Shown here one piece after another: positions 12,579 to 25,345 of a stretch of DNA of 64,000 nt. The notes under the pieces are model-generated. The model was not told the DNA's origin. It was given only the letters and a program-made list of their open reading frames with translations, and searched no databases. A program made the position numbers and the translations under genes. Every line of letters starts with the position of its first letter. Positions within the stretch are counted from its first letter, which is position 1. Origin of the DNA: Paracamarosporium sp. OC-R06-R3 (taxonomy: Eukaryota > Ascomycota > Dothideomycetes > Pleosporales > Didymosphaeriaceae); NCBI GenBank assembly GCA_019828545.1, contig JACVRA010000325.1, positions 62,001 through 126,000 on the forward strand, read 5' to 3'.

Positions 12579-15085
12579 TCAAACATAGATGCCTTCATCC
12601 TTCTCTGTCTCTTTTCCTCCCTCGGTAAAGATGACCACACTGACGCACGCTGCATACGCTTCCCGAATCGCACAAGCCATACACGTCTCCTTCACATTCG
12701 CCACTATGGCACTATGTCCATGGTGTGCACACCAAGCTCTCGCGAAGACTTCATTATCGCTGACACCAAGAGCTTCAATGGCAAGTACTTTGTTGACTTG
12801 CATATGCGCCGGCTCGGCAGTTGCGCTTGCGAGAGCCAATGCCTTCTTCGATGGAGAAGAGCGCGAAGAGGTGGGTCGAGAACGGGAAGTTCGACCGGAT
12901 TGGCGGCCCCAGTCGTGGATGTCGACGAGACCGTCATCGATCTTAATAGCTGTGTAGCTGAAATCGTAAAAGAGGACTGAGTTTGTTAGATGGATGGAGG
13001 AGAGGAAGAACAGCATAGCTTACCATGAGGTCCCTGGTGGCAAGGGAAGGCATTGATGAAGTCGACGTCGTATCTGAGCTTCATTGGCCAACTCTCACCA
13101 CCACATGCAAAGTAGATTCCCGCGTCGAATAAGAGTGGCCCTCCAGGAATTTGTCGAGTTGATGACGGTTGCTCTTTCGAAGGCACGAAGCTGAGCTTTT
13201 CTATCCGAATGAGGTCAGTCACCTCGTCTAGATCCGGCATTGGCACTTCGTAATCATCGATTGGATACTGGTCCTCTACTGGGCCTAGTGGATTTGTTCG
13301 AGTATCCATATGCTCGACATCATTAGGAGTGAGCCTTGGGTCTGGTGACGCCAGTTGATGGAGACGGACGCATTCTGTGCGCTTCAGATCGGGGGTGTAA
13401 ATGCATGGCCCAACCCAACCAGCTATTTGCTTAACGCCCCGTGCAGCGCCCAAGACCTTTCCCACAATGCTTTGCGCAGACCAGTACGTATTTGCCCGGT
13501 ATTGAAATCCTGATGATTGATGCATGTGCGTCAAGTATTTGAGCGCTTCTCCAGTGTCTCGATCACAGTCGATTAAACTGTTCATGATGAGCCACGGCAG
13601 CGTTCGACCGGGAAGTATGATGCCAGAAAACCACGACATGGCATCGGCTGAACGGTCTTCTAGCGGTTTCTCCATCTTGTCCTTCTCTTCGAGGACATAG
13701 TCTATCTCGTCCATGTTTGGCCACTTTAGGGTCGCTGCAAATAGCCTCAGGGCCTCCTTCTGCCGCTTCCTGCTTTTCAGTTCGAAGCTAAAGGTGCTCT
13801 GATTGGCAGACGTTCTAGTTTTCGTGATTTCCATGTTTTCTAACCATCGTTGTGCGACAGCGAGATCCCAAGCAATGGTAGGAGGAAGCTGTAGCATGAG
13901 CTTCCGTTTGAATTTCTCAGCGTGGCTTTCAGAATGAATGCGAAGATAGAGCTCTACAGAAAGGAGCAATTGGTGAAAGAATTCCTGTTTCTTGAACTGG
14001 TCTGGAGAATCGAAAAATTTGGCGACTACTTGGTTCTTGGGGTTTGAGAAATCTATCCATGAGGGGTTACTGAGGACAGTGATGAGATCGTTCATCTGCT
14101 GTTGAACATCTATGTGAGGATGGTCACTATAGCGCTCGGGGTCTTCAATCAGCGTGCTGTAGAGATACCTATACATCTCGTCTGGATCCTATTAACCAAA
14201 GTCAGGTCACTGGAATCACGTTGAAAGCGAGGCAAATTTTTGACTGACATCTTCCTCGAGCCCGGCCTCCAAATGCTGTAGTCTGTCCAGGATTTGAAGG
14301 AACTTTATTTTCCGGGGTTTAATTTCGCCGGTGGGCTTCACTGGAGGATGGCTGCTGCCCGACTTGCTGACATAGTAGTTCAGCGTAGTCGTGCCCGCAC
14401 TCTTACCGTGTGCGTAGGCCATGCAAGGCTGCTCCAGAGATAGCCACGGGAACTGACTCTCTGAAGCGCCCGTCATGTTCAGTGAAATATAGCGGTATGC
14501 GTCGGCTTGGACTAGTCCCCGATCTGTCCTGCTCTGGTGTTCCGAATCCATGACAGCGTAGAAGCGGTCGTAGCCTGCAGGCGTGTTTGGGATCTCATCC
14601 CAATAGCCCTTGAAGGTCGAGGCTCCGGCACATATCAGCTCTTCAGCCTCTTTTGAATCCAACGCTTCGTCCTGCCGGTACCCGCTCGGCGGCCATCGTC
14701 TCGAATGGCGGAAGTCTTCGAGGGGCGTAGGGTGCGAGTACGACCCTGCTCGTCGCGGCGGGGCAAGCTGGCGGTACGGGAGCATAACGTCCTCTCCGCC
14801 GCTGCTGGAGGGGCGCATCGCGTGGGGATCGGAGCCATGACGAGTGACCCTGGTGCGCGTCACCACGGGGCTGGTGCGCGTCTTGGGTACCCGTCCGAGC
14901 TGTAGCTGGCCCAAGCCGTCGACCAGCGCAGGCTGCTCGGCGAATGCGAACGGTGAGGGCGCAACGGGTGCCTCGGGGTACTTGACGCCCCAATTATCGT
15001 GCGGTCGCTGGCTAAGCTCCCACTGGCCCATGTCAGTCATGTCGTGGGCATACCGTTCATGTGCACTGGCGCCTCTGTCCGTCAT
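12579..15085 (-). CDS. Conserved-looking protein of unknown function, 799 residues
   Basis: I do not recognise this family. Exons are 15085-14249, 14188-13024 and 12976-12579. Introns of 60 and 47 bp (GTCAGT..ATAG, GTAAGC..TCAG) join it in frame. The N-terminal ~150 residues are disordered (Pro, Ser, Arg-rich). A more ordered part begins near residue 165 (EELICAGASTFKGYWDE). The middle is mixed helical and acidic, with SNPSWIDFSNPKNQVVAKFF, an LFAATLKWPNMDEIDY block, and KVLGAARGVKQIAGWVG. A hydrophobic block (VLFYDFSYTAIKIDDGL) spans the last splice junction and precedes DIHDWGRQ. No signal peptide, membrane helix or catalytic motif is evident. Good splice sites and long open exons make it a real gene. 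Its role cannot be told from sequence or neighbours. Confidence 0.75.
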
Positions 15086-16273
15086 GTTAGCACGCGAGCG
15101 CGCGTTGCGCAGGTAAGAGGCGGAATGGAGCGACTGCCATAGGTACGCGCGGAGGAGGGCACATCACGCCGCCCGCAGAGGCACCTCGGACAGCCTTATG
15201 GGGCGGGGACCTGGAATAGCGCGACTCACTCTCATGATACTCGCGCTGCTGCCGCCGCGAGCAAGACAAGCCAGGCCGGGAGGTCGGTAGACGCGATAGC
15301 CGTGCGGTGTTGAACGGCTTAAGCTCAGCAGACGACGGCTTCTCCGCAAAAGGCAGCACACGGCCTCGCAAGCGCGCTTTGGTAAAGGAATTGGGTGTCA
15401 GAGCGGACCGTGGGGGTGGAGACAATTCGGGGAGAGGGTCGGTTTCAAGTCGCTAAAGGGCACCGAGACTGGTCTTGGATTTGGATGTCTTTGGCACATG
15501 GTCGTCTGCGCGCGGGCTGACCGCTACCGGTCACGCCGTTGCAGCTGCGGTCTTGGAAAGGATACAGCAAGAAGAGCCAGAGCTTGCAGATGGCTAGCCT
15601 CACTCTTTGCTCTCGACGAGCCCATCAAAGCGTGTACCGACATGGATCATCCGAATCCGGCAATATCATTTGTCCAACGCATCACTGACCATGGCGCCGC
15701 TAGTTGTTCAGCGATTAACCTTTCCTTGCACAGTCAATTTCGACCCCTTTGCGGGCATTCTATTATCATGCTATTATGCTCTAGGAACCAATCATGCTGT
15801 CCTTTGCTCTGCCGTTCCCAAGCGCCAGCGTGTACTCGCTTGTATTTCCACATGCCCGTAAGCCGGAGCACTTGCCTTCCTGCACCATGCCGCAACTATC
15901 GGCAGAATCCTACGTTGTAGTTTGATGCATTGCCCCTTCTGCCACCAACTGCATTGCCTATTGACCAACCGGAAGTGGGGCCGATACCTTCGTATAAAAA
16001 TGCCCAAACATGCTTGCAGAGCGCCTTCGTCCGTGTCCCATGTCGCCATTCATAACCGCTGCTCTTCATCTTGCTGGCGGTTGAACCGCAATTTGAGGTG
16101 GCCAACTCATCGGGCTGACCAGCTCTGCCTCCGGTGCTCAGGTGCCCCGTCGCATTATCTGAGATATAATCCTCTCGAAGTGACGCTATTAGATGCAGTG
16201 ATGGCGGGAGAGAGAATACCCTCTCCAAGAAAAGATCAGAAAAGCCTTTCCCCTAAGATATCATTACCAACTA
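15086..16273. other. Intergenic, no gene seen
   Basis: This 1.2-kb stretch is upstream of the 799-residue gene and downstream of the cyclin gene. Its first ~350 bases are GC-rich and probably promoter. The rest shows no coding pattern or repeat that I can support. Confidence 0.4.
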
Positions 16274-17478
16274 TTATGACCCACTCGAATCGGTGGAACT
16301 CGAAACCAACGCATCAATCCTTGATGATGCGGCTGACCTCTCCGAGGTTGAGGCTCTTCCCGAGGATGGATCTCTCTCCATAACGTAGCCCTCGGCCCGT
16401 TCCACTAAGCCCCTGTAGTAATCGACGAGGACCTCAGGCTTCGGCACGATCCGCCAATCTAGCTTCCTCAGAAACTCGAGCTCCAGCAGCGCTAGTTCCC
16501 TAAGGCTGACGCCGCCAACTTTGGCATATAAGCTATTCGTCCAGAAGCTGTCACTAAGTCCTTTGGCTGCCACGGTAGCGGCTGTTATAAGGAAGCGGTG
16601 CACGGTCAGGCTACTAATGGTGAAGGCGGGGTACATGGAGCAGAGCTTGTCGACGTAGAAGACCATGGAGAGTAGGATTGGCGGGGAAAGGGTAGCGTGG
16701 ATAATCAGGCGGAAGAGATAGTCCTTGACGGATATGGCTGGTGGTGCTCTGTTGAAACCCGTCAATGTCAATAACATGGTGGTACTCCTTGACTGCGTTA
16801 CCTTGAATGAAATCGTGTAAGGTGCCCGTCCCGTAACGGCATGTCGTCATTCAAGCGCACAAGCTCCATGAGCATATCGGATACCAAGATGCCCAGGTCC
16901 TTCACGTCGCACGTCTCGTACTTCAAAGGCATGACTTTGAGGGTGGCACTCTGCGGACGTGCTCGTTTGGCGGGTGAAGAGTGCTCCGAGGGAACAGCAC
17001 TCGCCTCGTTCTGCCTTGGCGTGTGCAGAGCACGCGGTGGCTCCTTCTCTGTGTCTCTCGACAGCCTCCTGCTGGGTTGAGCAGCATGTGGCGGCACCGC
17101 TGGCTGCGGGTCTATCCGCAAATTTGGCTCTTGCGGCGGCTCCGTGACTGTGGGCTCGGCGGAGGTGTTCCCCCGCTCTATCAATACGGTCGGATGCGAG
17201 GGCGGAGGCCCGGTTTCTGCGGAGGCGACGAGCGTCGTTTGCGACGGAGCTGGCCTGTACGTGGGCGGGAATCCGTCGGGAGAGTACTGGGTCGAGGCGT
17301 CGGCGTACTTTCTCCTTCTGAGCTGGGGCGAGCGGGCGAAGGAGAGGACGGGCGACTGCTGCGGCGCCGCTGCGATCAGGGCGGAAGGGGAGCTGTTGGA
17401 AGGGCGTCGCGGGGCATTTTTCCGCAGGTGAAAGGTGGCAGCAGGGGATGCTGGAGCCGTCGTGGGCGACGATAGCAT
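16274..17478 (-). CDS. Pho80/Preg-type cyclin (partner of a Pho85-type kinase)
   Basis: Regulatory cyclin of the Pho80 class, which binds a Pho85-type CDK. In yeast and Neurospora (PREG) this pair represses the phosphate-starvation response. Exons are 17478-16802 and 16748-16274 with a 53-bp intron. The product has 383 residues. The cyclin core starts around LGILVSDMLMELVRLND, crosses the junction at TRFHSRAPPAISVKDYL, and continues through LSPPILLSMVFYVDKL, TVHRFLITAATVAAKGLSD and ELALLELEFLRKLDWRIVP. These are hallmark blocks of the Pho80 family. The first ~180 residues are disordered and Pro/Ser/Ala-rich, and the C-terminus is Ser-rich. The frame stays open upstream to 17577, but only through a TTG; the first in-frame ATG is at 17478. 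An upstream 5' exon cannot be excluded. Confidence 0.88.
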
Positions 17479-19489
17479 GCTAGAGGGTCGGGTGGGGAGC
17501 GGGTGCGAGGCGGATGGAGGTGCTGCGAATGCGGGACGACGCTGGGTAGGGTTAGGTCGTGGCCCAGCCGTATGCAACGGCGAGGGATGGCTCGGCGAGA
17601 TTCATGGAGCAGAGGACAAAAGGTTGGAGTGAATGCGGTGGTGAGCCCAACCTGGAGGCTTTTGCGCGGCACGTTTTGTAGCGGCGGCGGTGATTGGCCT
17701 GCGGCGGCTACCCACTGGCGCGCCGGCGACAGCTGCGTGCCACGGCCTTAGCAGAGCTCCTCTGGCTGCCAAAATCACGCGCACCAGGCGCTCGCAACAA
17801 CGACGGTCCTGGCTCCGCTGCCAGCGCCTGACGTCGCCGTGGGCCGCCCGTTCCGGCTAGCTGTCGAGGCCTCAGCCCTACCGGAAAAACGTCCCTGCGA
17901 CACAGACTGCTAACACGGCCTTCTCTCACCCTCGAGCGGGGCCACGGCGGAGATCCTGATCATGTGGAGCCCTGTGGCTTCGTGACGAGAGCGCCCAGAC
18001 CTGCAAAGGTTGCCTTCTGGGCAGAGGCATGGCCAGCTGTGCAAAACTTTGTCCAGCACGCCATTGGGGCCTCGCCTGCCGACATGGATATCTTCTTCGC
18101 CATGCCTTGCGTATCAGGCAGACCAGAAAACAATTCGTGCAGACATACGCCGGATCCACCTTCTACGTAAGCGTTTCCGGCCATGCATACCACACGGGCC
18201 GAGGCCTGCTTAGTTTCTGTCCTCGATCATTCGGCCCCTTGGCGGGTAGACTAGGGAAGGCGACATGCTAAAGTGAAAAAAGTGTAGCATGCGGCCACCA
18301 TGGTCAATACCTGCATAGGCCGCCAGTCACAGCGCCGCCTTATACCGCAAGCCATCCCAGAACGAACAAAGATCCCTACTATACATATTCTTCTGCATGT
18401 GGGAGGTGCAAGATAAAGAACCTCACAGCGGTTTTGTCGACCGGATAATCGGATCTCGGAGGGAAAACTTTTACCCGCCCTAGCCACAGCAGTGAATCAA
18501 CGCCGCGGAGTGAAAGTATTTCGCTGCCGGTAGCGGACATTGTCCATCAGTATGAATTTTCATGGATGTCTCACCACTTGCTGGAGTGACAATGCTAGAC
18601 CAAACCATGTGGCTAATGCATTAGACTTTACACAAAGTGGAGTTCAAGCCACGATAGTGCAGAACGGGGAACAAACAATCAGCATTGGACAATTAACACT
18701 GACACATCACGTGCACACGTAGTCTTCTCTTGTGTTAAGTACAGATTAGAATTACAGCTTTAGTCTACTTTTAGTCTGTACCAATCAATCGACATTCACG
18801 TGTATGCACGCTAGCTCAAGGTTACAAAAGAGCAGCACCCTCTCTATGCATCATTTATGAGCGGTGCCCATGTATCGTCCACCAGGCGAAGCAAAACAAA
18901 GCTCAAAAGTTAGGAACAGCAATGCAATCTGCATCTGTATCTGTATCCACATCTGCAACTAGACGTGTCCTAGATGTCGTGGTCTGCTCAAGACTCTAAC
19001 ATATCACATGCATCCCTCAACCCTTCCATTAATATCAAGACATTCTCACAGCGACCAATCCCGACCGGGATGACGTATCCACACACTGTATATCCGCCGT
19101 CTCAAAAAGACAGAGGAAAACAGACTATACTACATCTCACGTGGCTCGACTTCCACCACAAGCACCAGCATCCAACGCACAGCATCATGCAAGACGTGTC
19201 GAACATAAGCACATAAGCACATAAGCCTTATATTCCGCATTACACTAAAAGGTATACATTCCCAATCAATCATTTACAAGAACGTTAGACAGTGCCGTCG
19301 CCCGGCGCGTAAGTGGGATAGCCTTTTCCCTTTCCATCCCTTCTTCCCATGCCATGCAAGCCATTCCTTCCGACAAACACTCACCCCTGCGCCGCGTCGC
19401 GCAACAAAAGCCGAAAAATGATATACGAAGGGTATCCTAAGGAGAGACGAGACAAGTTTGAAGAATCACATTTTACCGCCTGCAGGCGT
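17479..19489. other. Intergenic, no gene seen
   Basis: This 2-kb region contains the cyclin promoter and the 3' flank of the cupredoxin-like gene. Its first ~500 bases are GC-rich. From about 18500 it is AT-richer, with short imperfect repeats: CTGTATCTGTATC-like near 18935-18950 and a triplicated CACATAAG-type run at 19207-19226. No open frame resembles a known protein. Confidence 0.4.
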
Positions 19490-20663
19490 TCACCTCGGGG
19501 CTTTAATCGGGGCTTCCAGCTCCGCTGTGAAGGACTGCTGTGTTGGGTTCGGCGAGGCGAGTTCAGCAGGGGCGTTGTATCCGTGTTTAACTTCGGCCAT
19601 CCTGATATAATTAGCATTGTTCAATTTCTCCTCACTCATCCGCCGAGAATGGAAAACTCACTGTTGCTGGGATCCAAACGCGTTGTAATGGCCATCCGTC
19701 GCATTGTGCTGTCCATACGCCGGCAGCTGTCCGCCCATGCCCATCTCCGCTTGTCCCGGGCTTGGACTGTACGGCTGCGGCGTGGGCGGGAATCCCGGTG
19801 ATTGTGGTCCTCCATATTGTCCTCCGTCCGCAGTCGGCTTGACTGATTCCCTGTGCTTCATGACTTCCTTTAGGCTCTTTGTTCGGCCGACGTAGAAGAA
19901 GAGCGCGGCGCATATGGCGAGGAAGGCGACGCCTCCGATGACGATGCCGGCGATGGCTCCGCCGGATAGGGTGTGTCCGTGGGAACCACTCGAGTTTGCT
20001 GTGGACTCGGCGGTAGAAGTGGGGTGGAGAGAGGCCGAGCCTTCGGCTGGGATGGGGTCTCCAGGCTTGACTTGGAAGGTGGCGTCTTTTGCGGCGATGA
20101 TTTGCTTGTCGAGGGTCTGGGTGGAGTTTGGGTTGATGACACCGACCATCTGATGGCCGGTACATGAGTCTGGGGCGGCGCAGTAGTAAAAGATGGGCTC
20201 GGTCGAGTTGATGGTTATGTTGAAGTATGTGAGCTAGGGTTTGTCAGTGTTGTGTCCCTACATATTTTTGGCGGTTGTAACAGTGGAGACGTACATGGTC
20301 AACATCCTTTACCCATTGTGTGTCTGACCAGAATCCCTCCTTGCCCTTTCCAGTATACTCATAGGGCACGCAGGCTGATTCAAACTCTGCTCGTGCGACA
20401 GAGTGGTCTGGCGGGTAGAACTCGAATGAGACTGTGTCGCCGACATTTACATCTGTGAGCTCGGCGGGCTCAAACTTGAATCCTCCAGCCCCGGCCTTGA
20501 CGGTGTGAACTTGAGGTGGTCTGCTCGATGACGAGCTATCTGAAGCAGTTCCTGTTGGTGACTCAGTTACCGTTGCCGATGGTGCAGACGTTATAGATGT
20601 TATGTCTGCGACTGTGCTGGCTGCCGAAGGCTGTTGAACCCCGACCAATGTGAGAGACGCCAT
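19490..20663 (-). CDS. Serine-rich cupredoxin-domain protein with C-terminal membrane anchor
   Basis: Exons are 20663-20295, 20233-19662 and 19601-19490 (introns 61 and 60 bp), 350 residues. A Ser/Thr-rich stretch (~1-50) precedes a cupredoxin-like fold: HTVKAGAGGFKFEPAELTDV, VGDTVSFEFYPPDHSVARA, then YYCAAPDSCTGHQMVGVINP. The spacing of His, Cys, His and Met suits a type-1 copper site. An STSTAES-type linker leads to one helix (GAIAGIVIGGVAFLAICAAL) and a Pro/Gln/Gly-rich cytosolic tail. Such proteins are usually called extracellular serine-rich proteins and sit at the fungal surface. The predicted N-terminus lacks a clear signal peptide although the domain should be extracellular. The ATG is preceded in frame by a stop, so a missed 5' exon is likely. 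Confidence 0.82.
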
Positions 20664-22382
20664 ATTTCAATCCTATTAAGAAAACCGTGGAACCTGAACC
20701 GAATTGCTGTTCGACCGTCGAAGCGAAACGTCTCTTTGTCCTATTCGGGTCGACTAGTATGCTGAACGGATGGCGTTTCCTCTCCAGACCTTTGTCGACG
20801 GTACTACGTTCGGTATCGAGAGCAAGAGGGAGGAACCAGGAGGGAAGCCCACGAGGCTACGAAGATAGCACCAGCGCGGCCACCCCAACCAGATACGAAT
20901 AATAATAGCCCATGCACAAGTCCACTCTCCACCTAGACTCGCCTCCGCCCGGCCATCCATCAGCAAATGCTACCTCGTGCCACCCCTACCATCCAACGTC
21001 GAAGACCCACTACCGACCGCCTCCTCCCAAACTCCTCCCACATTCACTCTAGCTTTTGCATGCCTCCCTTCATCCTCCCAATCACCTCCCGCCCACCGCC
21101 GCCCAAACCCAAAGAGAAGGCTGGTCGCACAGGGGCTGGGTGGGCGCGCTTCCCATGCTGTGCTAGGCTTCTCGAGCGGGGCTCGCACCCAAAGCTCGCT
21201 GCCGCCGTTACAAATGCCCATAAATAGGAATAGCTGACGAGCACACGGGCGACGAAGCGAACCGGCACGCATCGTGGGGTCCAATACAAGTGCCGGCAGG
21301 ACGAAAAGGGCGTTTCGAAACAGAGGTTCCAGAGCGGAGGTTCCTGGCTCGCGTAGCGAATGCTCTCGTATTGTTATGCTTAAATTTGGAGGCGCCCAGC
21401 CAGGCGTGCGTGTGGGTACCGCTCAGCCTGGCATGCCCTCTCGAGGGGGCGCGCAACATCTGCCGAGTCCCGCCTGGATTTGTTGAATAGTATGAACAGT
21501 GTGTGTGTTACACTGCGCTGCGCGGCAGCAGCGCTCTGCATAGCTCCGCCCCAGAAGTTTCCCGCTCGACGGGACGCTGAGCAACTGAGGTCTGCACAAC
21601 CTCAGCTGGCCAGCGCGCCAACACCCTAGGCGTGCTAGCGCTGTGCAGGGTGGGGATCTCGCCTTCAGAGGAATGCTGATGGCATGCAAATCTTCCTGCC
21701 TTGCTGCCTTGGCGGCTCACTCAGCATGGACACTTGTGGGCATCAAGTTTAGCGCAGCGGAAACCCGCCTCATTGAGATGGTCTCGCACGTAACTGCAAG
21801 AGACCAGAAGCCGTGAAGAATCTTAGGTTTCCATCTCTTTTCAAATTCACGCCGCTACTGTCGGCAGTACCCGAACCGATTGTTGAACTTTCGCGCAGCG
21901 ACTCGGTCTCCGATGTAGCTCGAGCAAAATCTCACACAGCAATGTAACCTCCTATGCCATAGCCTCATCCGCCACCACGAAGTGGTCCAGCGCAACGCTA
22001 GACCCACAGCGCACGAGAAAGCACGAGAAGAATCAATCGTCCTCTTACCGCAGATCCACAGTCATGCCATTTCGACGATGATTGTCTAGGATCACCGAGT
22101 CCATCTGTGTCATAGTTTTATCAAATGGCCCCCGCAACCCCCGTTTTCGGACACGACCTCTTTCCCAATCAAACACGAGGCGCAATCCTTCCATCCCCCG
22201 TCTTGCATAACACACAGAAGAGGCACCTCACTAACTGAATTGATTATTCTGAAAGTCCCGAAGGCTCCGCACTACAACTCACCCAGCGCCCAGCAATGCA
22301 CAGAAGAAGACGAAAAGGAGACAGGACGTGAATAACAGAACTACCGCCGTTCGTCCTCCGTCATCACCGTCAGCCTCTCTCC
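20664..22382. other. Intergenic, no gene seen
   Basis: This 1.7-kb stretch is upstream of the cupredoxin-like gene and downstream of the histone deacetylase gene. It may hold a missed first exon of the former within a few hundred bases of 20664. Otherwise I see no coding region, RNA gene or long repeat. Confidence 0.4.
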
Positions 22383-25345
22383 TCAGCCTCTTCCAAAGCC
22401 CTGCCTTAGTGGACTCCCCGGGGTCGTTGGACTATGGGTCCCCACGCGAGGACTGTTGCTCACAGGGAAATAACCTAGCGGTGGCAGCCTCGGACGTTGC
22501 TCGTCACCAAGCCCATTCCTCGAAAACGGCACGCTTCCTTGTTGAGGAGATCGTAGACCGCTAGCCGGCAGAGGAGGGCTGCGTAGATCATGTTGCATGG
22601 AGTCGTCGACGCTCATGTCGTCTCCGGGGTCGACAAAAGCATTTTTCTTCTCCGCAAGATATTGCTGTACTTCCTCTTTGTGCTCCGCTAGCATATCGTC
22701 GATCTTGGTGTGTTCAGAGCGGATCAGTTTGCCCCATTTCTTTCGGTGCTTTCGGGCACGGGTAGGATCCCAGCACAAGTGGTCGTTCTGGACGAAGATC
22801 TTGGAATGCTAGTAGGTTGGTGGTCAGTGTGTGTATATCTAACGACGTCCGAGGATCCAACGTACCGAGTAGTACCAGTCGGCAACATTGTCATCAGTTG
22901 CTCGCTTAACTGACTGGATAGAGGTATCTGCGACAAAGCCAATGAGACATTCGACAACGCTTTTGTCATCGGTGCAGGCTTCTGTTTCGGTTGTCAGAAG
23001 GTCAAACATGCAATTAAACAAGACATCAGCTTACCGTTGTTGCTCAGCAAGTCTACCAGTCCGATATAAGCTGACCCGATACCCAGGAAGAAAACTTGTG
23101 TTGCTTGGAATGGTCTGAGACTGCATTAGCTATGCCACACGATACAAGTGTCAAATGTACCTACTCAATATAGTTCTCCCATATGTAGGAAGCAAGCTGC
23201 TTAGTCTTATCGCCTCTATCTTCATCTTTTTCGGGATAGATGTATCCTCCGTCGTCCTAATAGGATTAGTCTTAGTTGCGCAAGGGCCATGCGGGAACAT
23301 ACGTCTGGGATGGACTCTATTTTGGGAACATTCACGTCAATGACTTCGAAGCCGTTCTTAACAGCCCACCCGATATAGTCCTTTTCTACAACATCAGCCT
23401 TCAAGCTCTTGGTCAGCGGACATACAGCGCAGACTGTAAGGGAAACATACCAGCCACACGTTGTGGAGCTCTGTCTTGCCGGTGACTGGATCCGGAGCAT
23501 AGATCAGGTTTGGTGGGTCGTGGAAAACTATGAGCAGCGGATGCTTCCCAGTAAAGTTGGGTCTGGTATAGTCAGCAGGTGTTGTTATAGTCGGCACGGC
23601 TCTACTCACGTAGCAACCACATTGTGCTCAAATGTCTCTCTTAAGTCATCCCTAATAATCTGGAGAGGTGTCATACGATGTTCTTCAGCTAAATTTAGGC
23701 TCTGGTATTTTCTTAGCACTTCATGTAAACGCGTCGTAGCTTGGAAAGATGGTGTTGTCGGGTCCATTTGTTTAGGATGCATGCACTTCCAAAATTTTGA
23801 CTGCTGTCGCTTGACCTGTTCCACCGTTCGCACAGCGGATTCACATGGACTCAAATTCTCGGCAAGACGATCTGGAGGTTGCAACATGAGCGTCCTGGTG
23901 ACGGCAAGAGCTGACCGGGCAATGGATCGCAGGTTGTAGCCCCCCTCAAGACAGACGGCCATTTTGCCTTGTGCAATTCGCATAAGCATGTGTGTCATGT
24001 GAGCGTAGCCGGCAGGGGTAACATGACAGCCACCCAACGTGTCTCCTTCGGCAGCATCAAATCCTGCTGATATGATGACAAGGTCTGGGTCGAACTCAGT
24101 AACTATGGGGATGACCACCTGCTGAAATGCATAGATGTATTCAGCATCGCCCATACCGTGATCTTCCCATGGAATATTGACATTACGTCCTAAGCCAGGA
24201 CCTTCACCACAGTACGTGAGGTCGCCGTCTGGAGAGCTTGGATAGAATGTCCCACCCATGAATACATGTAAGGAGATATAGAGTACGTTAGGATCGTTGT
24301 AGAAGGCATGCTGTATGCCGTTGCCGTGATGGACATCCCAGTCAAGAATGATGACCTTGCGACAGGTTTCAGGAAAGTCCTTTTGGCATACTCGCACAGC
24401 AATCGGCACATTGTTGAATATGCAAAACCCCGAAGGTTCGGTGCTTTCCGCATGGTGTCCTGGTGGTCGTATGATGGCAATGGCATTACGGACCTGGCCG
24501 AGTACCACGGCTCTGCAAGCCTCAATCGCACCTCCGGCGGCTAACAAAGCACTGTCGAAGGTGGAGTTGTTGAAATATACCGAATCCATGTCAGCGTATA
24601 GCAAACTGAGCTCAACAGGTGTCTTGGCTAGAGGTGTGTTAGTAAATGCTCACCAAAAAGTATGACGTTACGTACTCTGTAACGCCTCGACAAAGAAAAA
24701 ATGCTCGGGAGTATGTATAAGGCATATCTCAGCTTTCGTAGCGTGTCTGATGTGGATTCTCCAACATTTGTTGTCACGAGAATTCGAGTCCTCATCATCC
24801 GACTCGATGGAATCTTGCACTAGGCCAGCTTCCCGGATCTCGTTGAAAATCGCGTAGATACGGCGGGGATCCTCAGGGTGTATGTCTCTAAGGCTCGTGA
24901 AGTTCTCGTCCTCTGCATGGAACCTCATTCGGTCATCATAAACCAATCCTGTTCTGCTAGAAGGGTACGGTAGTGGTTTGAACCTTGGTGGAGGCGCCAC
25001 ACGTACCTCGACGCGGGCAACTCGAGCAGGTATTATATCCATAGGGTCGTGATCGATTGGCGGTGAGCTTTGAAAGAGTTGAGGTTGGGTAAATCTTCCA
25101 GGGAGAAGGTGGTCTGGGTGATCCTGTTCGTTTAGGGGTTTCCTAGCAGGAGATTCTTTAAGAGGGTTGCCAAGGCCATGGAAAGGAAGAACCGGTGAAA
25201 GAAGATCTGGCGAAGTGGCGTGGAACAAGAGCTTAGAAGGATTAACGGTGGCAGCAGGGTCGCCGTTGCCGTTCCCGTGCTCTATCGATTGCATAGCATG
25301 ATCCTCGTCCGAGAGGACAATAATGTCCTCGTCTACCATGGCCAT
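22383..25345 (-). CDS. hda1: Class II histone deacetylase Hda1 with C-terminal Arb2-type domain
   Basis: Zn-dependent deacetylase that removes acetyl groups from histone H3/H2B tails in nuclear repressor complexes. Eight exons: 25345-24676, 24627-23610, 23562-23451, 23398-23303, 23256-23165, 23114-23035, 22981-22866 and 22808-22383. All introns are 46-57 bp, and the product is 869 residues. The deacetylase domain starts near residue 140 (GLVYDDRMRFHAE). Catalytic blocks are IIRPPGHHAE (about 275-284), ILDWDVHHGNGIQ (from ~317), SAGFDAAEGDTLGG and LEGGYNLRSIA. Exons 3-8 encode the Arb2-like domain (LLIVFHDPPNLIYAP; FEVIDVNVP; FFLGIGSAYIGLVDLL; DWYYSHSKIFV), which in Hda1 proteins aids histone binding and dimerisation. 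The ~135-residue N-terminal extension is disordered. The C-terminal ~80 residues are Ser/Pro-rich. Confidence 0.94.

Noticed and set aside
17479..17577. N-terminal extension of the cyclin from the TTG at 17577
   Set aside because: No in-frame ATG lies between the upstream stop and 17478, so the annotated start is the first ATG.
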